From positions 1-64,000 of the forward strand of contig JBCCGK010000067.1 in the NCBI GenBank assembly GCA_039029315.1: a DNA stretch of 64,000 bases. The letters are read 5' to 3'. The notes under the pieces were generated by a model. That model was not told where the DNA came from. It ran no database searches and saw only the letters and a list, made by a program, of their open reading frames with translations. Every line of letters begins with the position of its first letter. The first letter of the stretch is position 1. Shown in pieces: positions 8,975-16,784 of this stretch. The stretch is from JBCCCJ01 sp039029315 (GTDB taxonomy: Bacteria; Bacteroidota; Bacteroidia; J057). Made by a program: the position numbers and the translations under genes.

Positions 8975-9631
8975 ATGAAGACCTGTCTCTGCCTACCTCT
9001 TTCAAATTGGCTCTGCACAGCTATCGTCCTTGGGCTGGCAGGAGGAACCTACTCTGGATGCCAACCAGTACAACAGGAGTCATCGGGCGATGCCTCGATT
9101 TCCATTCAGCAAGAGCAAGTGTCAGAGGATTCTCCTGAAGAGCCAAGCATCCCTCTTTCAGATGGATTTGATTTTCCGGTAGCTCCTCCTGACGCAAAAG
9201 CTTACTACAATGCCAACCCATTCGGAACAGATTTGCATTTGGGAGATGACTGGAATGGAGTAGGAGGGGGCAATAGCGATTTGGGAGATCCTGTATATAG
9301 CATTTCACATGGACGAGTCGTCCAGGCGAAGGATCATGGAGGCGGCTGGGGCAAGGTCATCCGAATTGTGCATCGGCTGGATTCATCTATGGTGGGAGCA
9401 CAGGTCGAATCACTTTATGCGCATTTGGATACCTTGTTGGTACAAACTGGAACAGAGGTCTATCGAGGCCAACAGATAGGAACGATCGGCAATGCTGATG
9501 GTGTTTATTATGCCCACCTCCATTTGGAAATTCGTACGGAAACGGGATTGCCGCTTGGAGGTGGATACAGTTCAGATACAACAGGATATACAGATCCCAG
9601 CAAGTTCATCCAACAACATCGACCAAAATAG
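8975..9631 (+). CDS. M23 (LytM) family peptidase lipoprotein
   Basis: A 218-residue lipoprotein: signal peptide with lipobox YSGC, an acidic low-complexity linker (residues about 30-65), then an M23 domain. Zinc-ligand motifs are HLGDDW near residue 87 (HxxxD) and HLHLEI (HxH) near residue 178; the YAHLD segment with the conserved His is also present. M23 enzymes cleave peptide cross-links in peptidoglycan, and with both metal sites intact this one is probably active in the periplasm. It starts 15 bases after the barrel gene and ends just before a 165-bp palindrome that may terminate the operon. Confidence 0.9.
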   Translation: MKTCLCLPLSNWLCTAIVLGLAGGTYSGCQPVQQESSGDASISIQQEQVSEDSPEEPSIPLSDGFDFPVAPPDAKAYYNANPFGTDLHLGDDWNGVGGGNSDLGDPVYSISHGRVVQAKDHGGGWGKVIRIVHRLDSSMVGAQVESLYAHLDTLLVQTGTEVYRGQQIGTIGNADGVYYAHLHLEIRTETGLPLGGGYSSDTTGYTDPSKFIQQHRPK

Positions 9632-9648
9632 GTCCCATAACTTCCCAG

Positions 9649-9813
9649 CTAGTGGTTCAAGACTTAAGTTTCTGATCATTAAGTCGTAGGGCTTTTGTGC
9701 TCCGCCAACGCATTTTTGAGGAAGATAGCGAGCTATCTGAGGAAAAAATAAGGCAGGTGGAGTGCAAAAGGACCAGACTTGGATTGTCAAGGACTTATGG
9801 CTTGAACCACTAG
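9649..9813. repeat. 165-bp imperfect palindrome (hairpin element 1)
   Basis: The two arms (about 9649-9729 and 9732-9813) are imperfect reverse complements over their whole length. The outer 13 bp (CTAGTGGTTCAAG) pair perfectly and the centre is GATAGC-GA-GCTATC. It lies between convergent genes and its right end supplies the TAG stop of the leucine-rich repeat gene. It may be a bidirectional terminator or a MITE-like mobile hairpin; no target-site duplication is evident. A second element of the same size and geometry is at 25252-25414. Confidence 0.8.
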
Positions 9814-10397
9814 TGGGTCACCTGGCATCTCGGCAAGCGTCTCCTTACCAAGTCGACTTCGTAGGAAGTCAAATTGTTATAAGACAAATCCATATTCCTC
9901 AACTTACTCAACCCTCCAACCCATGCTGGAATCTGGATAAAGCGATTTCGCCCCAGATAAAGGCTCTCCAAATTTGCCAATTCCTTCATTTCATCCGGGA
10001 GTACCCTGAGTTTATTATTGGCCAGAATTAATATTTGCAGATTGGTGAGGTCCGCAATTTCCGCTGGAACCGTTTTGATTTTGTTATTGCTAAGATTGAG
10101 CACCTGAAGATTCGGAAATCGCTTTACCTCCATTGGAAAAAATTTCAGATCGGTATCCTGCAATGACAATTTGTAGACATTGTTGGGGTCTCGCATGGCT
10201 TCATCTACACTATAAAACCACTTTTTTCTCTCCAATTGTGAGGCAGATAACAAAGGGCCTGCTTCGGGTCGTGCCTCTGGATTGACGGGCATGGTTACGT
10301 CGGCCACATCGGTCATGCTAGTGTCCGAGTCGATTTGTGCCTTTAACGGGGACAGTGTAACCACTAGAAATATGAATCCCAATAATATTCTAAACAT
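9810..10397 (-). CDS. Secreted leucine-rich repeat protein
   Basis: A 195-residue protein starting at the ATG at 10397, which is preceded by a good promoter; the longer frame to 10451 would overlap it. Residues 1-20 form a signal peptide ending in KAQ. After a low-complexity linker, four to five repeats of the LxxLxLxxNxLxxLPxxI type follow (residues about 85-185, e.g. LQVLNLSNNKIKTVP). Such bacterial LRR domains are protein-binding scaffolds on the surface or in the periplasm. The stop codon lies inside the adjacent palindrome, so the last residues may be affected by that element's arrival. Confidence 0.85.
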   Translation of the reverse strand: MFRILLGFIFLVVTLSPLKAQIDSDTSMTDVADVTMPVNPEARPEAGPLLSASQLERKKWFYSVDEAMRDPNNVYKLSLQDTDLKFFPMEVKRFPNLQVLNLSNNKIKTVPAEIADLTNLQILILANNKLRVLPDEMKELANLESLYLGRNRFIQIPAWVGGLSKLRNMDLSYNNLTSYEVDLVRRRLPRCQVTH

Positions 10398-10420
10398 CGT
10401 TGTTTCGTGTTTTTTAAAAT

Positions 10421-10451
10421 CAAAGGTAACACTTGGGAATTTAACAATCAA
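10421..10451 (-). promoter_or_regulatory. Promoter of the leucine-rich repeat gene
   Basis: On the minus strand TTG (10451-10449), a 20-base spacer and TACCTTTG (10428-10421) match the Bacteroidota promoter consensus. The -7 element ends 23 bases before the ATG at 10397. Confidence 0.65.
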
Positions 10452-10635
10452 TTATGGGATTTTTCAGCAAGTCAATTCCAATATTTCCCTCCGAGCAGGA
10501 GAGTTCCCTGAAAACAGTCAACTTTTTTTGAAAAAAAATGTTATTATTGCGACAAGTAATTCTTTGCGAATACTTTCACTCCACTAGAATAGTCTATTTT
10601 TCTATAAAAATTGATGTTTGTTTTTGATGTTTTGG

Positions 10636-10665
10636 GCCTGCCCTAGAGGGTAGGCTTTTTATTTT
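10636..10665 (+). terminator. Orphan plus-strand intrinsic terminator
   Basis: An 8-bp GC-rich stem (10636-10643 with 10648-10655, tetraloop TAGA) followed by TTTTTATTTT. It is oriented for plus-strand transcripts, yet no plus-strand gene ends nearby: both flanking genes are on the minus strand. The rest of the gap 10452-10687 shows no gene. It may end a small RNA or antisense transcript. Confidence 0.65.
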
Positions 10666-10687
10666 CATCCAAAAACGACACATCGCC

Positions 10688-11011
10688 TCAAGCTTGTGGG
10701 CCCAATTGGATTCCTCTTACCATCAAGGCATCTTTTTCTTCCTGATAGTATAAAAATAAGGTTAACCTGATTTCAGGCTGTATATGCCTCTCCCCTCCAG
10801 GAGGATATTGCCAAAATGGATACCAAATATTCTGTTTGCGGTGATACATCAAAATCTCGGTTCCATATTGACTCTCCAATTGTTGCTTGACTTCATGGAA
10901 AGACTGATTGCGGAAAACAAGCGTTCCGGTTTGCCAGGATAGTGGGGAAGAGAGAAACTCCATAAGCTTGTCTGTTATTGGGCTGCTACTGTCTGTTGTA
11001 GACTGAATCAA
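10688..11011 (-). CDS. Stand-alone DUF4974-like (FecR C-terminal/STN-type) small protein
   Basis: A 107-residue frame starting at a TTG 18 bases after the GH13 gene; an internal ATG at 10963 would give 91 residues and is equally possible. The segment LVFRNQSFHEVKQQLESQYG resembles the start of DUF4974/STN domains, which form the C-terminus of FecR anti-sigma regulators or the N-terminus of TonB transducers. Here the domain stands alone, with no FecR body or membrane helix. It is probably co-transcribed with the upstream glycosidase. The family assignment is by pattern and moderate only. Confidence 0.55.
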   Translation of the reverse strand: MIQSTTDSSSPITDKLMEFLSSPLSWQTGTLVFRNQSFHEVKQQLESQYGTEILMYHRKQNIWYPFWQYPPGGERHIQPEIRLTLFLYYQEEKDALMVRGIQLGPQA

Positions 11012-11029
11012 GTAGAATTTCGCTGCATA

Positions 11030-13765
11030 TCATTTTTCTTTTAGCCATATCATAAAACTAGCTCCCGGCAAATGGAAGTCGTGTCCCTGCCTTCCATCTA
11101 ATCGATTGACAGAAGAATCCACTCCTTCAATTCCATGTATATGATCAACCTGATTGCGATCGGCGATCAATTTCCACTTTCCTTCCGGTAGATATACCTG
11201 CTCCCATCCGTGATCGTGACTGCCCACATTGATCAATACCAGCACCTGATTGTCAACCAAATAAGCCAATTGATAAGGATTCACTGTGTCTATCCACTGA
11301 TAGTAGTCAGCAGGAACTGCCTCTGACTGCCGAAAGACCCGCCCCTCTTCACTCAATCGAAACTTGTTCAAGCCTTTCCAGAAGGCCAACATTCCTTGAT
11401 AATCACAAGCTGCCTCCTCAGCACTCTTACCGACATTTTCCCAAACAAATTGATTAGGAATGCGAAGGTTATAAGTATCTCCCCGACTTTTGGTCACAAC
11501 TTTGGTTCCATCTCTCATCAGTTTGGTGATGCCCTCCAATGGTGCCAATCCTTTGGATCGCATCAATTCTACTCCACCATGAGTCACAATTGGCCCCAGA
11601 GAAGTATACAAGAGCACTGCTGCAATCTTATACCGTTGTTCATCTACGCCCTTCCTCCCATCCCACTCACTTGTGGCGAATCGATCTGCCAAGGCCCAGT
11701 TGTCATGAATATCGAGATAGTTGATCCCGCTCAAGGGCGTTTTGTCTTCGGGAAAGCCAGCCGACAAAGCCAGTTTTACGTTCTCTTGCAGACGGTAATT
11801 TCCTCCGGCATATCCCCGATGAAGATCTTTGTCAAAGAGGTCAAAGGGAGATCCTTTGAAAGCATCTCGCGCATCATCCTGGAAGAAAGTAATGGGCGAG
11901 TTGTGTTTGTACCAATCCCAATGTGGATTTTGCTCAAATTCCGGATCAAAAGAACCTATCCAGGGTTCTCCATAGAGGATGATATCCGGCCCCAGGGCAA
12001 TTCTTAATTTTTGCAACGTCTGCCGATCAATTTGTCCAGCCAAATCGATCCGAAACCCATCTATCCCAAATTCCTCAATGAAATGCTTACATTGGTCGAT
12101 TAACCATCGCTGCACCATTGGCCTATTTTCGGTTTTCACTTCATTCCCATACTCCCCAATCAGCTTCCGGTCTTTGGTCCGGTAGTAATACAATTTGTCC
12201 AGAACACTAAAGTGAAAATAATAAGGATCATCGTCCATGTTTTCGGCCGTGTGATTGGGAACAATGTCAATAATAACGGCGATCTCTTTGTCATGAAATG
12301 CCTGGACTAAATCCCGAAACTGTTCTCTTTCTGCCCCATGTTCTGTCCCCTTTTCCCGAAAGCGATTCTCTATCGCGAAAGCATGAGAAGTGCGATACCC
12401 CCATTGGTAGTTCTCTTCTGCAATCCCCATCTCTCGCATAAACGGATCATCCTGAAATGATGTTTTCCAAGGCTCATCCTCATAGTGCAAAAATTCCTGC
12501 ACAGGCATTAAATGCACCACATTGATGCCCAAATCCACCAAATAATCAAATCCAATTGATTCGCCTGCGGAATTGGTCAAACCCGGCATGTGCATAGCGG
12601 GTAAGCTTTCCTGCAAGCTGTCAGGAACAGGCAATCGAGCAGTAAAATCCTGTACATGTACCTCATAAGCAATGACATCCGCCAAGGGAGGAATTCCGTG
12701 CTTGAGTGGAGTAGCAGCTACAGTCTTGCTCCACACACGACTTCTCCCCCAGGCTTCCACATTTACACGTGCATAGGGATCTGAAATGTGTTGTGGAACC
12801 GTTTCAAAAAAATGATTCCCATACTCTTGATATCCGTGAACAGTAAAATCATAGTAGACGCCTTTCAGATTGGCAGGAAAACTTGCTTCCCAAATTCCAT
12901 GTTCATCTGCCTTCATATCTACTTCCTGATAGGCCTTACCTCCAACAGAATCTTTGTACAGGTACAAACGCACCTGTCTTGCCCGTGGGGAAAAGATTCG
13001 GAAAGTCGTTTCCTGTCCATCTTCACTGATATTAGCCCCCAACTCCTTGTCAGAATACAATTCTCTGAACCAGCCATCAAAGGAACACCAACTCTTTAGG
13101 TTCAGGGAGGGAATTTCAAGGGTATAGATTCGCCGTATATCCACATCCACTGCAGGGACAAGCAAGCTTTCAGATGAGGTGTTGGGCAAGATTTCCGCAA
13201 TCGGAATGTCATTTCCTTTTGAATCAAGTAAGCGATAGGCCTCGGGTTCCAGGGGGCTGTCTACCTCTTCCAGTCTCACCCACAGGCTGCGAGCATTGCG
13301 TAATTCAACAGATAGAGAGGGGAAGGACATATTGTGCATAAACTGTAGATTACCTCCGATCACATTGGGAGCATCTGAAGGAGGCGCCATCCATGCTCCT
13401 TCATTGATCCTGAACTTGAATTCGGTGCGGATCGGAATCGTGGCAAAGGTAGGATTCGGCACGGCTAATATCCAATTGGATTCACCGATTGATCTTAGGT
13501 GCCATTGACGGTCATTCATATCCTGACTCCAATCCCGAAAAGCTCCCGTAAGCTGCACACATGTGGCTGAAGATTGCCCATAGATTTCTTCATTGAACAC
13601 AAACCAACTTGTGTCTGCTTCATGTCGATATCCTTGCAGATACTCTTCAGGGGTGAAATCCTGTCCCCAGGATGAAGCCCCCATCCATGTCCCTCCCATC
13701 AATATGACCAGATACCTCCAGTGAAAAGTTGCGATTACTCTTCTAAATCCAAAAAAATTCTCCAT
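11030..13765 (-). CDS. Secreted GH13 pullulanase-like enzyme
   Basis: A 911-residue secreted alpha-glucan debranching-type enzyme. The ATG at 13765 gives a signal peptide ending in SWGQ; the frame runs open to 13867 but would overlap the divergent gene. The order is an N-terminal starch-binding-like segment (about 30-250), a CBM48-type beta domain (about 255-370) and a GH13 catalytic barrel (about 390-780). Conserved regions seen: DIVPNHT (region I), DGFRIDLAG with the nucleophile Asp near residue 574 (II), ILYGEPW with the acid Glu near 600 (III), LDIHDN near 685 (IV), and YQWGYRTSHAF, a variant of the type I pullulanase YNWGYDP motif. It acts on alpha-1,6 links of pullulan, starch or glycogen. 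No SusC/D pair is adjacent. Confidence 0.92.
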   Translation of the reverse strand: MENFFGFRRVIATFHWRYLVILMGGTWMGASSWGQDFTPEEYLQGYRHEADTSWFVFNEEIYGQSSATCVQLTGAFRDWSQDMNDRQWHLRSIGESNWILAVPNPTFATIPIRTEFKFRINEGAWMAPPSDAPNVIGGNLQFMHNMSFPSLSVELRNARSLWVRLEEVDSPLEPEAYRLLDSKGNDIPIAEILPNTSSESLLVPAVDVDIRRIYTLEIPSLNLKSWCSFDGWFRELYSDKELGANISEDGQETTFRIFSPRARQVRLYLYKDSVGGKAYQEVDMKADEHGIWEASFPANLKGVYYDFTVHGYQEYGNHFFETVPQHISDPYARVNVEAWGRSRVWSKTVAATPLKHGIPPLADVIAYEVHVQDFTARLPVPDSLQESLPAMHMPGLTNSAGESIGFDYLVDLGINVVHLMPVQEFLHYEDEPWKTSFQDDPFMREMGIAEENYQWGYRTSHAFAIENRFREKGTEHGAEREQFRDLVQAFHDKEIAVIIDIVPNHTAENMDDDPYYFHFSVLDKLYYYRTKDRKLIGEYGNEVKTENRPMVQRWLIDQCKHFIEEFGIDGFRIDLAGQIDRQTLQKLRIALGPDIILYGEPWIGSFDPEFEQNPHWDWYKHNSPITFFQDDARDAFKGSPFDLFDKDLHRGYAGGNYRLQENVKLALSAGFPEDKTPLSGINYLDIHDNWALADRFATSEWDGRKGVDEQRYKIAAVLLYTSLGPIVTHGGVELMRSKGLAPLEGITKLMRDGTKVVTKSRGDTYNLRIPNQFVWENVGKSAEEAACDYQGMLAFWKGLNKFRLSEEGRVFRQSEAVPADYYQWIDTVNPYQLAYLVDNQVLVLINVGSHDHGWEQVYLPEGKWKLIADRNQVDHIHGIEGVDSSVNRLDGRQGHDFHLPGASFMIWLKEK

Positions 13766-13817
13766 AGACGGGAATATTACGTAAAACAAACTCATACGAC
13801 AAACAGTTAATTCACAA

Positions 13818-14612
13818 GTGGATATACTCATACATACACTTTCAGGAACAGCAACAGCAACTGTCATTGCTGGATTACATCCTTGTCGCCCGTCTCAAAA
13901 AACCAAAATTGTCCTAATCGGCGCATTTGCTGGTGCCTTGCCAGATTTGGATGCAGTGAGCCTCTGGTCGGGTTTCGATCGAACTATAGGGAACTTCCTG
14001 GGACTTGCTCACAGTGGACGAGAGATCTATTTTGGGAAGTTATGGTATTCGCATCACGTTTTCATGCATTCTCTTCTGTGTGATTTTTTGTTCACGCTTC
14101 TGGCAGTATTCATTGGCGGATGGATGTACTGTAAATGGATCAAAAGAGCTCCGGATATATGGAGTGGCATTCGATATTTATCTGTGTATTTTCTCACTTT
14201 CTTTCTCGCCTACTTTTCTCACTTAATGGGAGATCTCCCAACTCCGGGAGGGTCCTGGGGTGGAATCAATCTCTGGTTTCCATCAGAAGAATTCACTGGA
14301 GGCTGGGGGTATACCTGGTGGTGGAACAATTATGACATCTTCCTTTTATTGTCGGGGTGTACACTGCTGAATATTGTCGTGATGATCAGTTGGGGAAAAT
14401 GGGAACGGCAACTTAAATATCTTCCTGCCTGGATCTACATGCTCACAATTGGGCTCATCTGTTTCCAACTATATCAGCGCCCAGTCAACTTCAATGAGAC
14501 AGGAACAGGGTCGAAGGAAAAACGGTCCCTCGAAATCCAGGAAGAAATTCTTGGTCCTGAGCTGTATCATCTCATGAGGCGATTCGACGAGGCTTTGCCA
14601 GTCTATTTTTGA
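13818..14612 (+). CDS. YdjM/DUF457-like membrane metal-dependent hydrolase
   Basis: A 264-residue inner-membrane protein with about four hydrophobic helices. The N-terminal H-TLSGT segment, PDLDA, SHHVFMHS and FSHLMGDLPTPGG follow the His/Asp ligand pattern of the YdjM family (LexA-regulated, predicted membrane-bound hydrolases). The start is a GTG at 13818, 53 bases from the divergent GH13 gene. The polar C-terminal 40 residues are probably cytoplasmic. Substrate unknown. It may be transcribed with the exonuclease 36 bases downstream. Confidence 0.75.
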   Translation: MDILIHTLSGTATATVIAGLHPCRPSQKTKIVLIGAFAGALPDLDAVSLWSGFDRTIGNFLGLAHSGREIYFGKLWYSHHVFMHSLLCDFLFTLLAVFIGGWMYCKWIKRAPDIWSGIRYLSVYFLTFFLAYFSHLMGDLPTPGGSWGGINLWFPSEEFTGGWGYTWWWNNYDIFLLLSGCTLLNIVVMISWGKWERQLKYLPAWIYMLTIGLICFQLYQRPVNFNETGTGSKEKRSLEIQEEILGPELYHLMRRFDEALPVYF

Positions 14613-14647
14613 TTCCTTAGATTAGGGTTTATTTTAGCCCGATCGCT

Positions 14648-15271
14648 ATGAGTTACCTTGTACTAGATCTTGAAATGACCGGTCTGGACCCAGGTTGGCA
14701 CGAAATCATCCAAATTGGTGCTGTCCTCTATGATGAAGGATGGGAGGAAAAGGGAAGATATTTACAAAATGTCTATCCAGAGAATGAAGAGAGCTACTCT
14801 CTCCCTGCCCTTGAGGTCCATGGACTTACTATGGAGGAATTGGAAGAAGCTCCCATGATGCATGAGGCTCTACCAGCTTTTGAACAATGGATATTGGAAA
14901 ACCTGGGGCATTTTCCTCGAAAAATGTCTGGAAGAGACAAAGGACAAATCCTCCGCAGAACAGTCATTTGTGGACAAAGTGTCATCAATGACATCAATTT
15001 TCTCAAGTTTGCTTACAAGGATGCTCACCTGAAATGGCCCTTTGCCAATGCCTTGGTAGATCTCCATACCCTTGCTTATTTTGTTTTTCCTATCTTACAA
15101 AGAGAAGGACATTCACCTCCTAAGTCGAAAAGCCTGGACGCCATTTCCGGATTCTTTGGATATGAGAGAGAAACCGAACAACATAATGCACTGGAGGACG
15201 CAGTGCTGACAGCCAAGTGCATAAAAAACATCTTTCAATTTCGGGACAAACTTAAGGTAACCTCCTCTTAA
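14648..15271 (+). CDS. DEDDh 3'-5' exonuclease
   Basis: A 207-residue exonuclease of the DnaQ/oligoribonuclease class. DLEMTGLDPGWHEIIQIG is Exo I with the metal-binding Asp and Glu, GQSVINDINFL holds Exo II Asp, and HNALEDAVLTA is Exo III with the catalytic His and last Asp, placing it in the DEDDh group. No polymerase or GIY-YIG domain is attached. The first motif resembles oligoribonuclease (DLEMTGL), but an insertion around residues 90-105 and the long middle region differ from Orn, so it may degrade DNA or RNA oligonucleotides. Nucleophile and ligands are all intact. Confidence 0.9.
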   Translation: MSYLVLDLEMTGLDPGWHEIIQIGAVLYDEGWEEKGRYLQNVYPENEESYSLPALEVHGLTMEELEEAPMMHEALPAFEQWILENLGHFPRKMSGRDKGQILRRTVICGQSVINDINFLKFAYKDAHLKWPFANALVDLHTLAYFVFPILQREGHSPPKSKSLDAISGFFGYERETEQHNALEDAVLTAKCIKNIFQFRDKLKVTSS

Positions 15272-15417
15272 TAAAGTGGTCACACAGCCCTTTTGATTCT
15301 TCAAATATTAGGATGATTTGAGAAAAAAAAGTTTTCCTTTTTAGACAAAATTCTTACGCCGGATCATTTTGGCAGACAATTTGTACGTGTATTACCAAAC
15401 ATACAATTCATAGGTTC

Positions 15418-15594
15418 ATGGATCGCAGAAAAAAAGAGAACCTTGCTTGGATCGCTATTTCTGCCATAAGAGAGGAAGAGAAGAGATGTGGACAACTCCT
15501 TTTTACCCCCCAATTGGTTGAAACAACGGTCAACCTCATGATGAATACTGTCCGATTTGCCCAAAAACCAAAAAAATCCTCCGGCAGAGCCTAG
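15418..15594 (+). CDS. Small hypothetical protein (58 residues)
   Basis: An ATG-to-TAG frame in the 493-base gap between the exonuclease and the hydrolase. The product is basic (starts MDRRKKEN, ends KPKKSSGRA), with an amphipathic helix-like middle and one Cys. The residue mix looks protein-like rather than random, but there is no clear ribosome binding site or promoter and no recognised family. Apart from this frame and the hairpin at 15652 I see nothing in the gap. Confidence 0.35.
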   Translation: MDRRKKENLAWIAISAIREEEKRCGQLLFTPQLVETTVNLMMNTVRFAQKPKKSSGRA

Positions 15595-15651
15595 CAATAG
15601 GCCTAGGTTTACCTCCTCCTTCGGACATTTTCCCTGGCTTCTTTAGATGTT

Positions 15652-15684
15652 TTCCCCCCAACACCTTCCAAGTGATGGGGGGAA
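15652..15684. other. GC-rich 9-bp hairpin upstream of the hydrolase
   Basis: TTCCCCCCA (15652-15660) pairs perfectly with TGGGGGGAA (15676-15684) across a 15-base loop. It has no T tract, so it is not a standard terminator. It lies 80 bases before the hydrolase start and could be an operator or 5' UTR structure. Confidence 0.5.
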
Positions 15685-15764
15685 TGCGTGTGTTTTTCTG
15701 AGACTTTCTTTAAGACTTTTGATCAACAATTGGTACTTTGGATCGTTTGCAAGGAAACACCTCT

Positions 15765-16784
15765 ATGAAACGAATGATGAGCTTTTTTATCGGATTGGCA
15801 GCCTTTTTGATCCTGGCATGTGTGGTCTACTTTCTTGGCCCAACCCCTCATTATGCTTCATTTGATAGCAAGATTCCCTCCCTTGAGTTGGAGTTGCAGG
15901 AATTAGATCACTATATACAACAACAAGAAACAGGAATCCCAAATCTCAAACCCAATAATGAAAGTAGGATTGTCTGGGCGGATTCGGTTCGAAAAACACC
16001 CTATGCCGTGGTATACTTACATGGCTTTTCGGCGAGTCCAATGGAAGGACATCCCACCCATGTTGAGTTTGCCAGACGGTATGGCTGCAATCTATATATC
16101 CCCAGATTGGCGGGTCATGGACTCGATGACAAGGAGTCATTTGCGACCCTCAGTCCAGGAGATCTCATTGAATCAGCCAAAGAAGCCATCGCTATCGGAA
16201 AAAAACTTGGAGACAAACTACTCCTCATGTCCTGCTCTACAGGTGGTACCCTATCGATCTATTTGGCTGCACTGAATCCCGAAGAGGTGGAAGCTTTGAT
16301 CCTCTATTCTCCGAATATCGCATTGGCAGATCCTGCCTCCAGTTTGTTGACCAAACCTTGGGGCGTACAGCTCGCACGATCGATCGTGGGAAAATACCGA
16401 CATATAGGCGGCTCATCAGACAATGAGGGAGCCAAATACTGGACGCAAACCTATCGTACAGAAGGCATCGTCAGCTTACAGGTCTTGCTCGAACGAAGCA
16501 TGTTGCCTGAAGTCTTTCAACAAATCCATATGCCTTATTTTGTCGGCTACTATTATAAGGATGAAACAACACATGATGAGGTGGTCTCAGTCAAGGCAAT
16601 TGAGGCATTTACCCGGGAGACATCTACACCAGATCATATGAAGCATGTGGTCACCTTCCCCAATGCAGGAAATCATGTCATCACATCAGATTTGTATTCA
16701 GGAGAATTAGGGGCAATCCAGCAAGCAACCTATAGGTTTGCAGAAGAAGTATTGGGCATGCCCCCCATCATTGGTACACCTTAA
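15765..16784 (+). CDS. Alpha/beta hydrolase, membrane-anchored or lipoprotein
   Basis: A 339-residue serine hydrolase. The ATG at 15765 gives an N-terminal hydrophobic helix with ILAC, a possible lipobox or membrane anchor. VVYLHGFSASP is the HG oxyanion motif, SCSTGG near residue 160 carries the nucleophile Ser (GxSxG varied to SCSTG), and GNHVITSDL near residue 305 holds the probable catalytic His. This fits carboxylesterase/monoacylglycerol-lipase-like enzymes (Est30 group). The substrate is unknown. The gene converges with the TPR gene, the 3' ends overlapping by 17 bases. Confidence 0.88.
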   Translation: MKRMMSFFIGLAAFLILACVVYFLGPTPHYASFDSKIPSLELELQELDHYIQQQETGIPNLKPNNESRIVWADSVRKTPYAVVYLHGFSASPMEGHPTHVEFARRYGCNLYIPRLAGHGLDDKESFATLSPGDLIESAKEAIAIGKKLGDKLLLMSCSTGGTLSIYLAALNPEEVEALILYSPNIALADPASSLLTKPWGVQLARSIVGKYRHIGGSSDNEGAKYWTQTYRTEGIVSLQVLLERSMLPEVFQQIHMPYFVGYYYKDETTHDEVVSVKAIEAFTRETSTPDHMKHVVTFPNAGNHVITSDLYSGELGAIQQATYRFAEEVLGMPPIIGTP

